Source: Terribacillus halophilus
GTDB taxonomy: Bacteria; Bacillota; Bacilli; Bacillales; Amphibacillaceae
Assembly (NCBI RefSeq): GCF_900162685.1
Contig: NZ_LT727828.1
Coordinates: 2,003,275-2,067,274 of the forward strand
DNA length: 64,000 nt
Direction of reading: 5' to 3'
The stretch's first letter is position 1. Each line of letters begins with the position of its first letter. A program made the position numbers and the translations under genes. The notes under the pieces were generated by a model, which made no database searches, had not been told where the DNA came from, and was given only the letters and a program-made list of their open reading frames with translations. This document shows positions 9,387 through 17,934 of the stretch, piece after piece.

Positions 9387-10380
9387 TTTCTTCCCCCCCT
9401 GTATCAATCTCTTCCAAAATTTGAATAGCCATTCTATTTTTCTTTTTGCCTGGCTGCGCATTAAATTTCACTTGATTATCTACCTTAACTTGCAAAGGGG
9501 CGTCAATGGGCTGATTCAGCATCAACACATCCCCTTCCCGAAGATTAACTAATTCTTCTACATCAATCGACGTTTCTCCGAGTATCGCTTTCACATCGAC
9601 TGAAGCTCTTTGAATTCCTGCAGAAAGATCACGCCATTCTGTCTCGTTTCCTTCTTTATTTGAAGGTGCTTGCATCCAGTAATGAATGGACAGCTTCGAT
9701 ACAATTGGTTCTAATATGACATGTGGGATACAAATATTAATCATGCCGGTTGTTTCTCCAATTGTAGAATTCAACGTAACAACTACAACTGTTTCATTAG
9801 GTGAAACCATTTGCAGAAACTGCGGGTTAATCTCAAAGTCCTCAAGTATCGGATCTACATCTTCAAGCGATTGCCAGGCAACTTTCAAGTTTTCCATACT
9901 TGACTCAAATAACTGCGTCATTAATGTCGTTTCGATTTCAGTCAAGTTGTTTATCTTATTCACATTGCTTCCTTGCCCGCCAAGCGTTCGATCAAGCATT
10001 GCAAATGCAATGGTAGGATCATACTCAATGAGTATTTTCCCTTCAAGCGGTGACAAACTGTACGTGTTCAAGATAGTCATCGTCGGAATCGAGCGAATGA
10101 ACTCTTCATAAGGCACTTGATCCACTGAAGCAACTGCTATCTGGACAAACGTTCTTAGCCTGGCTGAATAATAAGTAGTCAGCATTCTGGCAAAGTTCTC
10201 ATGTATTCTCGTCAGACTGCGAATCTGATCTTTAGAAAAACGGAGTGCCCGCTTAAAATCGTACGTCTTCACTCGCTTGTTCTTCTCGTCTTGTTTCAGC
10301 TCGTCGGCATCCATCTCTCCGGAAGATATAGCGGATAACAGTGCATCGATCTCATTCTGTGATAAGACCTCTTCTGCCAT
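9379..10380 (-). CDS. fliM: Flagellar motor switch protein FliM
   Basis: FliM (333 residues) is the C-ring switch protein that binds CheY-P. The N-terminal peptide LSQNEIDALLSAI is the CheY-P docking motif. A CheC-like middle domain includes the GGxG loop (LGGQGSNVNKI), and a C-terminal SpoA/FliN domain follows. The ATG at 10378..10380 sits 5 bp after GGAGGTGA; an in-frame GTG three codons upstream falls inside that site and is less likely. It is 32 bp downstream of fliL and overlaps fliY by 8 bp. Confidence 0.97.
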   Translation of the reverse strand: MAEEVLSQNEIDALLSAISSGEMDADELKQDEKNKRVKTYDFKRALRFSKDQIRSLTRIHENFARMLTTYYSARLRTFVQIAVASVDQVPYEEFIRSIPTMTILNTYSLSPLEGKILIEYDPTIAFAMLDRTLGGQGSNVNKINNLTEIETTLMTQLFESSMENLKVAWQSLEDVDPILEDFEINPQFLQMVSPNETVVVVTLNSTIGETTGMINICIPHVILEPIVSKLSIHYWMQAPSNKEGNETEWRDLSAGIQRASVDVKAILGETSIDVEELVNLREGDVLMLNQPIDAPLQVKVDNQVKFNAQPGKKKNRMAIQILEEIDTGGEENE

Positions 10381-10412
10381 GCACGTCACCTCCGTTCCTG
10401 CTTCTCACTGGT

Positions 10413-10832
10413 TTATTGTAGTACCTTGTTGATCGTATACACATCATCGATCTTGCCTTCTTGCATTTCTTCATTCAGTTTTTTCTTCAGACTCTCTTCC
10501 AGCTCAGTTAAGCCTGATTCAATATCTTCTTTATTCATTGTCGTCAGTTCCTTGATAACGACATTTTTCAGCTGGAACTGTCTCGCAGTCACTTCTTCTT
10601 TGGCTTTCTCGCCATCTGTAATAACTTGGAACTGCAGACGGACAATGCTGCCATCTTTTAGATTTGTTGTAATTTCGTCAGTTGTCACAGAATGTTCAGC
10701 AAGCTCCGTTGCAGATGGTTCCTTTGCTTCCGCCTCTGAAGTAGGGCTTATAAAGAAACTCCAAGCTGCATAGCCGCCCGCTCCTAAGATGATTACAACT
10801 GATAAAATGATAATAATTAGTTTAGCGTTCAT
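10413..10832 (-). CDS. fliL: Flagellar basal-body-associated protein FliL
   Basis: FliL (139 residues) has one N-terminal membrane helix (about residues 4-27) and a periplasm-facing domain. It associates with the stator units and supports torque, forming a ring around MotB. The C-terminal [11 protein letters not shown] resembles the conserved family end that supports membrane-proximal packing. Its start overlaps the end of flbD by 11 bp, consistent with coupling in the operon. Confidence 0.93.
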   Translation of the reverse strand: MNAKLIIIILSVVIILGAGGYAAWSFFISPTSEAEAKEPSATELAEHSVTTDEITTNLKDGSIVRLQFQVITDGEKAKEEVTARQFQLKNVVIKELTTMNKEDIESGLTELEESLKKKLNEEMQEGKIDDVYTINKVLQ

Positions 10833-11040
10833 TTTTCTCTTGCTTCTCCTTTACAACGACCAGACCGATAGTTTGGTAGAATTCGCGTATTTTTCTCGCA
10901 ACCTCTATCTCAGGTTCCCGTACGATAATTTTCTTACTGGAAGTCAGTGTGATCGTCGTATCAGGAAACGACTGTATCTGCTCAATGAACAATGCATTTA
11001 ACGTAAATGTCTCTCCGTTTAATCTAGTTAACAGAATCAT
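10822..11040 (-). CDS. swrD: Flagellar FlbD family protein (SwrD/YlzI)
   Basis: The protein begins [20 protein letters not shown], the conserved start of the FlbD/YlzI family, giving 72 residues. In B. subtilis the product, SwrD, increases flagellar power for swarming. No Shine-Dalgarno sequence lies at normal distance from this ATG (11038..11040). The strong AAGGAGGTG is about 30 nt upstream, with a hairpin between. An in-frame GTG at 11071..11073 is part of that Shine-Dalgarno sequence and would add 11 unconserved residues. I therefore prefer the ATG. Confidence 0.88.
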   Translation of the reverse strand: MILLTRLNGETFTLNALFIEQIQSFPDTTITLTSSKKIIVREPEIEVARKIREFYQTIGLVVVKEKQEKNER

Positions 11041-11080
11041 GTTATGAAAGGGAGTCTGGAAAACCCCCTTCACCTCCTTC
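11041..11080 (-). promoter_or_regulatory. Hairpin between the Shine-Dalgarno site and start codon of swrD
   Basis: Reading the minus strand, AAGGAGGTG (11071..11079) is followed directly by an 8-bp stem: arm AAGGGGGT at 11063..11070, arm ACTCCCTT at 11048..11055, with one G-U pair and a 7-nt loop. Seven nucleotides then precede the ATG. Folding the hairpin would bring the ribosome binding site to an effective spacing of about 7 nt. The pairing is seen in the sequence; its role in translation is inference. Confidence 0.55.
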
Positions 11081-11905
11081 TTAACGCTTCAAGTTAACAA
11101 GCTCTTCCAAAATTTGGTCAGAAGTTGTGATGATTCTTGTATTTGCCTGGAATCCACGCTGCGCAATGATCATGTTTGTAAATTCTTCAGATAGGTCAAC
11201 ATTGGACATTTCTAAAGCGCCGGATACTATTGTTGCTGTTCCATCTTCTCCCGGAACGGAGATACCTTCACCCAACAGACCTGCGTTTGGTGTGTTTCGA
11301 TACGTGCTGTTACCGTTCTTTATCAAGCCATCTGGATTAGAGAATTTGGCCAAACCAATTGTACCCGCTTCTTCAAGTTCGCCATCCTCTGTATTGTAAG
11401 AAACTAATCCTTGAGAATTAATGCTTAAATTCGTTGCTCCTTCAGGAACTGTAATAGCATCACCAGCTGTATCTAGCAAGAATAAACCACTGCTGTTTAC
11501 AAGTCTGTTTTCTCCATCCAGATAAAAGTTACCAGCTCTTGTGAATCCAATAGCTGCAGAATTCAAATCGGTATTACCTGTTGGTGATTCAGCAACAATA
11601 AACATTCCATCTCCCTCAAGTGCCAGGTCTAATGTTCTGTCTGTATTTTGACGATTCCCTTGGGTATGTACATTATCAATGGATCCTATCTTTGAGCCTA
11701 ATCCTACTTGACTGGCATTTGTACCACCCGTTATCTCAGTTGGATCATTGGAAGATTTGATTTGCTGATTCATCATGTCCTGAAAAGTGATTCTGCTTTT
11801 CTTATAACCTGAGGTATTAACGTTTGCAATGTTGTTTCCAACAACATCAAGGTTTGTTTGGAAACCTTTCATACCAGAAATACCGGAATATAGTGAGCGT
11901 AACAT
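11081..11905 (-). CDS. flgE: Flagellar hook protein, FlgE/FlgG family
   Basis: This 274-residue axial protein starts with the flagellar rod/hook signature ([16 protein letters not shown], then [15 protein letters not shown]) and ends with the matching C-terminal helix ([24 protein letters not shown]). The position between flgD and swrD is where B. subtilis encodes its hook protein, named flgE (formerly flgG). It is shorter than enterobacterial FlgE (about 400 residues) but normal for Bacillus. Rod protein FlgG is the alternative name on sequence alone; gene order favours hook. Confidence 0.9.
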   Translation of the reverse strand: MLRSLYSGISGMKGFQTNLDVVGNNIANVNTSGYKKSRITFQDMMNQQIKSSNDPTEITGGTNASQVGLGSKIGSIDNVHTQGNRQNTDRTLDLALEGDGMFIVAESPTGNTDLNSAAIGFTRAGNFYLDGENRLVNSSGLFLLDTAGDAITVPEGATNLSINSQGLVSYNTEDGELEEAGTIGLAKFSNPDGLIKNGNSTYRNTPNAGLLGEGISVPGEDGTATIVSGALEMSNVDLSEEFTNMIIAQRGFQANTRIITTSDQILEELVNLKR

Positions 11906-11932
11906 TCATCATCATCCTTTTCTTTAATTGTT

Positions 11933-12379
11933 TTATTCGTTGCTAACCTTCGTCACCGCATCTGCGAAAATTGACTTTCCGTTCTCCAATTCAAGCACCG
12001 CATAACCACCCTTTTGGGTAATGGCTTTTACTTTGCTTGTAATAGTGTCCGTAACCGTTTGACCTGTTTCCTCATCATATTCGTTATATGTCACTTGTTT
12101 ATCAATCATATGACTATATTGGAGAACTGGCGACATGCTTGTTTGCTTACCAGCAATTTTTTGAACAGCTTCTGAAATATTCATTACCTGTTCTAGGTTA
12201 GTGAAAGTGGTCATTTGATCCACAAACTTTGAATCGTCCATAGGACTGGTCGGATCCTGGTTCTGTAATTGAACCATTAAGATTTGGAGGAAATCATCTT
12301 TATCAAGCGTAGCACTTGGCGTGCGTGTTGATTGCGAGTCCAGATAGTAGTTAGAGTCTATAGCTCCTGTTGTCTTCAT
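11933..12379 (-). CDS. flgD: Hook assembly scaffolding protein FlgD
   Basis: FlgD (148 residues) caps the growing hook and helps hook subunits assemble. The conserved block DKDDFLQILMVQLQNQDPTSPMDDSKFVDQ lies at about residues 24-53, followed by QMTTFTNLEQVMN. The C-terminal part is short compared with enterobacterial FlgD, as in Bacillus. It overlaps fliK by 4 bp and lies 27 bp before the hook gene, matching its role. Confidence 0.94.
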   Translation of the reverse strand: MKTTGAIDSNYYLDSQSTRTPSATLDKDDFLQILMVQLQNQDPTSPMDDSKFVDQMTTFTNLEQVMNISEAVQKIAGKQTSMSPVLQYSHMIDKQVTYNEYDEETGQTVTDTITSKVKAITQKGGYAVLELENGKSIFADAVTKVSNE

Positions 12380-13770
12380 ATCCTTATCTCCTTCTGTTCA
12401 GATAATATATCTGCAAACGCGAAATCGGTATTCTCTCGTGTAAGATTATTTCGCTGTTCCTGCTGTTTTTCTTTTCTCTCCTCATCAGCATTATCTTGAA
12501 AACTTTGGTCCGTGTTTCTCTCTGCCTGAGACCCGTCCGGTTGATCAACTCTTTCCAAAATACTCACCTGATGAGGCGAGAACATGTGCTTAAGACTAGA
12601 TATATTAGAGTCCAGCATATCCTTGGCTTGTTTAGAAGCAGCAATTATCTGAACTGTAATCTCACCATTTTCACGATGTAACTTTACTTGTAAATCCCCT
12701 AAGTTACCGGGACGAAGCTGTATTGAGAGTTCCTTCAGGCCATTCCTGTCAGATAATATTCCGCTAAATTTTACTGCTTGCTCTATTTTTTCTACTAGCT
12801 CTTTACCTGCTTGCTGCGGAACTTGATCAGCTTGTTTTAAGTGGAAGACAAGCTGTTCCTGTTTAGACATCTGGAAATTACTCACTTGCTTCGAATCTAA
12901 TGGTATAGATTCCTCTTGCTGCTGATTCACAACATTACCTAACGATGATTTTCCAGCTCTGTTAGAAGACTCAACAATACTTTGGATTGCTTTTGCTGTT
13001 TCCGTAACTGTCTGCTTACCGACAGCGTGCTGCATGGATGCGGAAGCGTTACTAGGTTGCTGTTTTACTGTCAATTGATCTGTCGGCGTATTTTTTTTTA
13101 CAAGCGTCTGTGTTCCATGAGATTCTGAAATTGAGGTTCGACCTTGTAATTTCAACCAGGCTGCATTCGATTCTGTCTCCTTAACTGGAGCTGCTTGACC
13201 AACAGTAGTCTTTTGCAAACTGACTGCAGTGTTAGCTGGTCGATTACCCATTAATTCACTCGAGAATACGTGTGAAGAGGCTGCTTTTTCTTGCGCTGCG
13301 TTTTTTGACACGTAGTGAATACTGTCCGTGTTCATAAGATATGATTGCAACCCTTGAAGTTTCTCTAGAAGCCCTTCAACGGATAAATTGTTATGATCTG
13401 CCTTTATGTCTTTAAGAATTGTCTCTGCCTTTACTTTTATTTGATCGGGCAAATAGGCAGTAAGTTTATCTTCTCCTAGCACTTGCTCCATTAATTCCCA
13501 AGCATTTGCAGGCTGTTCTTTTAACTGCATAGATCCATTGTCTGGTAGTTTATCAAAGAATGCTTGTAAAATAACCTGTATATCCTGCTTATCTTGTAAG
13601 TCCAGATCCTGATTGCTCTTGGAGTCTTTATTTACTGCCAGCTCGGTATTTTTATCTGTACTAACTTGCTGAAACAGACTTTGAAAGAGGCTATCCCCTG
13701 AGGAAGATTGATTCTGTTGACCTTTCACAATCCCCGCCGCTTGCAGCAGTGGTGTAATTACATTATTCAA
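12376..13770 (-). CDS. fliK: Flagellar hook-length control protein FliK
   Basis: The ~464-residue protein has a long, Gln/Ser-rich, poorly conserved N-terminal part and a C-terminal Flg_hook domain (about 330-430) with the recognisable KELSIQLRPGNLGDLQVKLHR block. FliK is exported during hook growth, measures length and triggers the FlhB switch. I place the start at the TTG (13768..13770), which has GGGGGGAT 7 bp upstream and lies 4 bp after the motE stop. An ATG at 13795..13797 is in frame but has poor spacing. The end overlaps flgD by 4 bp. Confidence 0.88.
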   Translation of the reverse strand: MNNVITPLLQAAGIVKGQQNQSSSGDSLFQSLFQQVSTDKNTELAVNKDSKSNQDLDLQDKQDIQVILQAFFDKLPDNGSMQLKEQPANAWELMEQVLGEDKLTAYLPDQIKVKAETILKDIKADHNNLSVEGLLEKLQGLQSYLMNTDSIHYVSKNAAQEKAASSHVFSSELMGNRPANTAVSLQKTTVGQAAPVKETESNAAWLKLQGRTSISESHGTQTLVKKNTPTDQLTVKQQPSNASASMQHAVGKQTVTETAKAIQSIVESSNRAGKSSLGNVVNQQQEESIPLDSKQVSNFQMSKQEQLVFHLKQADQVPQQAGKELVEKIEQAVKFSGILSDRNGLKELSIQLRPGNLGDLQVKLHRENGEITVQIIAASKQAKDMLDSNISSLKHMFSPHQVSILERVDQPDGSQAERNTDQSFQDNADEERKEKQQEQRNNLTRENTDFAFADILSEQKEIRI

Positions 13771-13774
13771 CCGC

Positions 13775-14404
13775 TTATCCCCCCTTCTCGGCTTCATCCA
13801 CCATGGTACTTGTGTATGACGCTGCAGCTTCCGGATCCATTTCTGCTAGAATTGTTCCTCGCTTCTTACCAGAAAGCTGCTGAAGGACACCTAATGCTTT
13901 TTCACTGTCCAGCTTACTGATGATTGCGGCAGCCTTGCTGTCTTCCATTTTATTAAAAGAAGTTGCAGCTTCTTTATAAGGAGATATTTCTTCTTCTCCC
14001 TCGGCCTCACTATTACTGCCGGCCGTTTGTGCTGTTGCATCACTAGCTGGTTCAGCACCGTTTAATTGGTTCTTTAGCTTGAGGATTTGTTGATTCAGAT
14101 CATCAATTTCTGCGTTTTTCGCGTCTTCCGTCTCTTTCATCATATCAATGGCCTCTTGCTGCTCTTTCAGCTGTTTTTTAAGTTTTTCTGTATCTGCTGA
14201 ACTAGTGGCTGGTGCTGCAGTCTCTTCACTGACGAGATTTCCAATTACCGGGATACCAGAAGCTACCTTTGCAACAGATACGCCCGAGAATTCGAGTATC
14301 GCGACGACAAGTAGTGCTGCTAGTACAATTGGCAAGAGAAAATAAAGTAAGAATCCTTTGCCTTTTCCTTTTTTCTTTTGTTGATCTGTTTTTTGTTTTG
14401 CCAT
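13775..14404 (-). CDS. MotE-family flagellar protein (YlxF)
   Basis: This 209-residue protein has a Lys-rich N-terminus, one membrane helix (about 20-42), and a coiled coil from roughly 75 to 125. The C-terminal MgtE-N/MotE-like domain includes KAAAIISKLDSEKALGVLQQLSGKKRGTILAEM split across its helices. It matches YlxF of B. subtilis, located between fliJ and fliK. MotE-type proteins act with the stator or export system, but the exact role in Bacillus is unsettled. The ATG at 14402..14404 is preferred because GGAG lies 9 bp upstream, just after the fliJ stop. Confidence 0.82.
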   Translation of the reverse strand: MAKQKTDQQKKKGKGKGFLLYFLLPIVLAALLVVAILEFSGVSVAKVASGIPVIGNLVSEETAAPATSSADTEKLKKQLKEQQEAIDMMKETEDAKNAEIDDLNQQILKLKNQLNGAEPASDATAQTAGSNSEAEGEEEISPYKEAATSFNKMEDSKAAAIISKLDSEKALGVLQQLSGKKRGTILAEMDPEAAASYTSTMVDEAEKGG

Positions 14405-14405
14405 G

Positions 14406-14852
14406 CTATCGTGCTCCATTTGCTAAGAATTGCCGGATTGAAAGCTCGTCCATCTGCTTGTTTTCTTCTTCTTGCAGCTTTCGCCAAGCTTCTTGTCGTT
14501 TTTTCTCTAAAAGCTTATCGATTTTCTTCACTTCTATATACGCCTCAGAGAGCAGTTCCTGCTTCTCTAACATCGCTGTGCGGGCAAATTGTACCGCAAT
14601 CTGCGCCCTGTCGATTTGCCGGTTAATTGTTTCCAGAAATGCATGATGCTCTGATAATCGCTGTATAGGAAGTGATGCTGCTAAGCCATTGGCTAGGAGT
14701 GCTTCTGCATCTTCTTTTTTCTTCAGCAATTCATATAAATTGGTTGCAGCTTTTTCAAAATGTTCTTGTTTTTCAGTAAAAGCTTGCTGGGCCGCTTTGC
14801 GTTCACGGTCCTTCATACGCAATATCTTTTCAAATACCTTCGTATCGGCCAT
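14406..14852 (-). CDS. fliJ: Flagellar export protein FliJ
   Basis: FliJ is a small, mostly helical coiled-coil protein of 148 residues here. It links the FliI ATPase ring to FlhA and resembles the gamma subunit of F1-ATPase. The charged heptad-like sequence from about residue 10 to 130 supports this. The start at 14850..14852 (MADTKVFEKI) lies 4 bp after fliI; upstream in-frame sequence is the fliI gene in another frame. It ends one base before motE. Confidence 0.9.
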   Translation of the reverse strand: MADTKVFEKILRMKDRERKAAQQAFTEKQEHFEKAATNLYELLKKKEDAEALLANGLAASLPIQRLSEHHAFLETINRQIDRAQIAVQFARTAMLEKQELLSEAYIEVKKIDKLLEKKRQEAWRKLQEEENKQMDELSIRQFLANGAR

Positions 14853-14856
14853 CAAG

Positions 14857-16167
14857 TCATCCCTTCCCGAGCAGCTGCCGCATCGCCTGCATCGTGTCGC
14901 TGCGGTTGGTAAACTCATGCATGCCTTGCTTGAGAAATTCAAGAATCGGTTTTTGATACGTGATCGCTTCATCGATTTCTTGATTGGTGCCTTTTCGGTA
15001 CGCACCGATTTGGATTAGCTCCCGATTTTCCTCAAATAAAGCAAGCATTGTTCGCAGTCGCTGTGCCAGATGATAATCTTCTTGATCTGTTATTTGCGGC
15101 ATCACACGGCTGATTGATTTTAGAACATTTACAGCAGGAAACTGCCCCTGTTCTGCTAACTTACGATCCAGCACAAAGTGTCCATCCAAAATTCCGCGTA
15201 CAGTATCTGCTATTGGTTCATTCATATCGTCCCCATCTACAAGCACAGTGTAAAAACCGGTAATAGCTCCCGTATCATTTGTACCGGTACGCTCGAGAAG
15301 TTTTGGCAGAGCTGCGAAAACCGAAGGTGTGTATCCCTTCGTTGTTGGCGGCTCGCCTGAGGCAAGACCGATTTCCCGCTGTGCCATTGCCACTCGTGTT
15401 ACCGAGTCCATCATCAAATTGACATGCATTCCTTGATCACGGAAATATTCACAAATAGCAGTAGCTGTATATGCTCCTTTTATCCGCATGAGTGCTGGCT
15501 GATCCGAGGTGGCGACAACGATAATCGATCTTTTAATACCTTCTTCGCCCAAGTCTTTTTCAATAAATTCTCGAACCTCTCTCCCGCGCTCACCAATTAG
15601 AGCAATCACATTCACATCTGCACTCGATTTACGGGCAATCATACCGAGTAAAGTACTTTTCCCGACACCACTTCCGGCAAAGATGCCTACTCGCTGCCCT
15701 TGACCGACCGTCAGCATACTGTCAATAACTCGCACGCCTGTTTCCAAAGGCTGCAAAATCCGCGGCCTTGTCATCGGGTTCGGCGGGTTTCTATCTGTCG
15801 TAAATGACTTTAATCCCTTCGGAAGCATGCTGCCATCTAACGGTTGTCCTAACGGATCAATAATGCTGCCAATTAAGCCATGTCCAATCTTCACTGACAA
15901 CGGTTGAGCAGTAGCTTCTACTAAACAGCCTGGACCTACATCCTTTAATGGAGCAAACGGCATGAGCAATACTTTTTCATCATCAAATCCGACGACTTCT
16001 GCCAGAAATCTTTCTCCTGAGTTCGAAGAAGGATGGATGTAACAAACCTCTCCAACACTCGTAACCGGTCCATGTGATTCAATCAGTAACCCGACAACCC
16101 GATGAATTCTTCCGTATCTTTTATACGTATCCATTTTATCAATTTCATCAAAGTAACGTTGTAGCAT
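14857..16167 (-). CDS. fliI: Flagellum-specific ATP synthase FliI
   Basis: FliI (436 residues) is the export ATPase, related to the F1 beta subunit. The P-loop AGSGVGKST is at about 164-172, followed by the GERGREVREF and LMMDSVTRVAMAQREIGL blocks typical of the family. It unfolds or delivers substrates with FliH and FliJ at the base of the export gate. The ATG overlaps the fliH stop by one base (TGATG). Confidence 0.97.
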   Translation of the reverse strand: MLQRYFDEIDKMDTYKRYGRIHRVVGLLIESHGPVTSVGEVCYIHPSSNSGERFLAEVVGFDDEKVLLMPFAPLKDVGPGCLVEATAQPLSVKIGHGLIGSIIDPLGQPLDGSMLPKGLKSFTTDRNPPNPMTRPRILQPLETGVRVIDSMLTVGQGQRVGIFAGSGVGKSTLLGMIARKSSADVNVIALIGERGREVREFIEKDLGEEGIKRSIIVVATSDQPALMRIKGAYTATAICEYFRDQGMHVNLMMDSVTRVAMAQREIGLASGEPPTTKGYTPSVFAALPKLLERTGTNDTGAITGFYTVLVDGDDMNEPIADTVRGILDGHFVLDRKLAEQGQFPAVNVLKSISRVMPQITDQEDYHLAQRLRTMLALFEENRELIQIGAYRKGTNQEIDEAITYQKPILEFLKQGMHEFTNRSDTMQAMRQLLGKG

Positions 16168-16913
16168 CAGACATTTCCCTCGCGTCTAATCTCGAACAGC
16201 TTGTCTCGCAGAACGGTCAGCTGGGAATCGATGCTGGCATCAATTCGGCCGTGCTTGGTTTCCAACATACATCCTCCTGCCTGCATATCGTGCTGTGGCA
16301 AAATGGAGATGTCGAAATCTTTCCCTGCCAAGACTGCGAGCTCTTCTTTCTGCTGTAACACAAGTTCATAACTATCCGGATGAACAAAGATGCGCACGTC
16401 ACTTCGCTCTTTCCAATCAGAAATGGCACCTTTTACAAGCTGTACATAACGTTCTTTACCAGCCGTCAATTCTGCATGCAAAACTTTTTCTGCCAGTTTC
16501 AGCCCTAACTCGAGAACAGCATCCTCGCTTGCTTCTACTGTTGCTTCATAGTCTTGCTGTGCTAAAATTGCAAGCCGCTTCGCTTCGGTAATACTCGCTT
16601 GGTATGATTGAAGACCTTCTTGCTGTCCGGTGGCAAAGCCTTTCTGATAGCCTTCCAGCTGTGCTTGTTCCACGAGTTCCTGTCGATCCGTTTCCCATTG
16701 CTTTTTCTGTTCTTCAATTTTAAGTTTAGCAGCAGCTAACATCTGCTCCGCTTCCGCTTTGACTTCTTGAAGATGTTGATTTTGCAGCTCTTTCTTTGCC
16801 TGTAGATCAGCGTTATAGTTTGTGTCATCCATCACTTCAAAAGAAGTTCGAATTGGTTTCAATTCAATTACTTTTGACTCTTTCACTGCAACTGATTGCC
16901 AGATATTAGACAA
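16167..16913 (-). CDS. fliH: Flagellar assembly protein FliH
   Basis: FliH (248 residues) is the stator-like regulator of FliI. It has a long Gln/Glu-rich coiled coil (about 45-120), including the glycine-repeat-like segment AQLEGYQKGFATGQQEG, and a C-terminal ATPase-binding domain. I choose TTG at 16911..16913 (then SNIWQS) because GGAGGAG lies 9 bp upstream. The in-frame ATG at 16920..16922 touches that site. Either start overlaps the end of fliG. It joins fliI with a one-base overlap. Confidence 0.88.
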   Translation of the reverse strand: MSNIWQSVAVKESKVIELKPIRTSFEVMDDTNYNADLQAKKELQNQHLQEVKAEAEQMLAAAKLKIEEQKKQWETDRQELVEQAQLEGYQKGFATGQQEGLQSYQASITEAKRLAILAQQDYEATVEASEDAVLELGLKLAEKVLHAELTAGKERYVQLVKGAISDWKERSDVRIFVHPDSYELVLQQKEELAVLAGKDFDISILPQHDMQAGGCMLETKHGRIDASIDSQLTVLRDKLFEIRREGNV

Positions 16914-17919
16914 TGATGTCATCTCCTCCACCACGAGATATAACTATTTCGCCTACTTCCTCCAGTCGTCGAATCACAGAAACAATTCGACTTTGTGCTT
17001 CTTCCACATCTTTCAAGCGAACAGGTCCCATGAATTCCATTTCTTCTTTAAATGTCTGTGCCATTCTGTCAGACATATTTTGGAATACGATATCCTTCAC
17101 TTCGTCACTTGCCACTTTTAGGGATAGTTTCAAGTCATCATTTTCCACTTCACGGATCACACGCTGAATAGCACGGTTATCAAGTGTAACAATATCTTCA
17201 AAGATGAACATTCGTTTCTTGATCTCCTCAGCCAAATCAGGGTCCTGGACTTCCAACTCTTCCAGAATGGTACGTTCCGTGCTCCGGTCTACTCCATTTA
17301 GCACTTCAACAACTGCTTGAATACCTCCAGTTTGGGTATAATCCTGGGTCGCCGTTGCGGATAGATTTTTTTCTAATATCTGTTCAACCTGACTAATAAT
17401 CTCAGGTGATGTACTGCTCATCGTGGCAATACGCTTCGCTACATCAGCCTGCATGTCTTGCGGTAATTCAGACAAAATTTGACCAGATTGTTCCGCATCC
17501 AGATAAGATAGTACTAACGCAATGGTTTGCGGATGCTCGTTTTGAATAAAATTAAGTATTTGGGTTGGGTCCGCCTTTCGCGCAAAATCAAATGGTCTGA
17601 CTTGCAAAGTGGAAGTGAGCCTGTTCATGATAGCAGCTGCCTCATCTGCTCCAAGTGCCTTTTCTAATACGGATTTCGCATAGCTAATCCCGCCTTGCGA
17701 TATATAATCCTGAGCAATGGCAATTTGGTGGAATTGGTCAACAATGGACTCCTTTTCTGCACTATCTACTTTCTTAACAGAAGAAATCTCCAATGACATA
17801 CGCTCAATTTCTTCTTCTGTTAAATGCTTATATACGTTTGCTGCCGTATCAGCGCCAAGAGAGATCATCAAGACCGCCGCTTTTTGTTTTCCTGTTAAAC
17901 GTCCTTTCACAGCTGCCAT
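16906..17919 (-). CDS. fliG: Flagellar motor switch protein FliG
   Basis: FliG (337 residues) links the MS ring to the C ring and carries the torque-generating charged residues that face the stator. The three-domain pattern is visible: N-terminal KAAVLMISLGADTAANVYKHL, the middle EHPQTIALVLSYLD (EHPQ motif), and the C-terminal FEDIVTLDNRAIQRVIREV torque helix region. It lies 15 bp after fliF and overlaps fliH. Confidence 0.97.
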   Translation of the reverse strand: MAAVKGRLTGKQKAAVLMISLGADTAANVYKHLTEEEIERMSLEISSVKKVDSAEKESIVDQFHQIAIAQDYISQGGISYAKSVLEKALGADEAAAIMNRLTSTLQVRPFDFARKADPTQILNFIQNEHPQTIALVLSYLDAEQSGQILSELPQDMQADVAKRIATMSSTSPEIISQVEQILEKNLSATATQDYTQTGGIQAVVEVLNGVDRSTERTILEELEVQDPDLAEEIKKRMFIFEDIVTLDNRAIQRVIREVENDDLKLSLKVASDEVKDIVFQNMSDRMAQTFKEEMEFMGPVRLKDVEEAQSRIVSVIRRLEEVGEIVISRGGGDDIIV

Positions 17920-17934
17920 TCCTTCATTGCTCCT

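Noticed and set aside
10822..11073. Longer swrD starting at GTG 11071..11073
   Set aside because: That GTG is part of the Shine-Dalgarno sequence itself and would add 11 unconserved residues before the family start.
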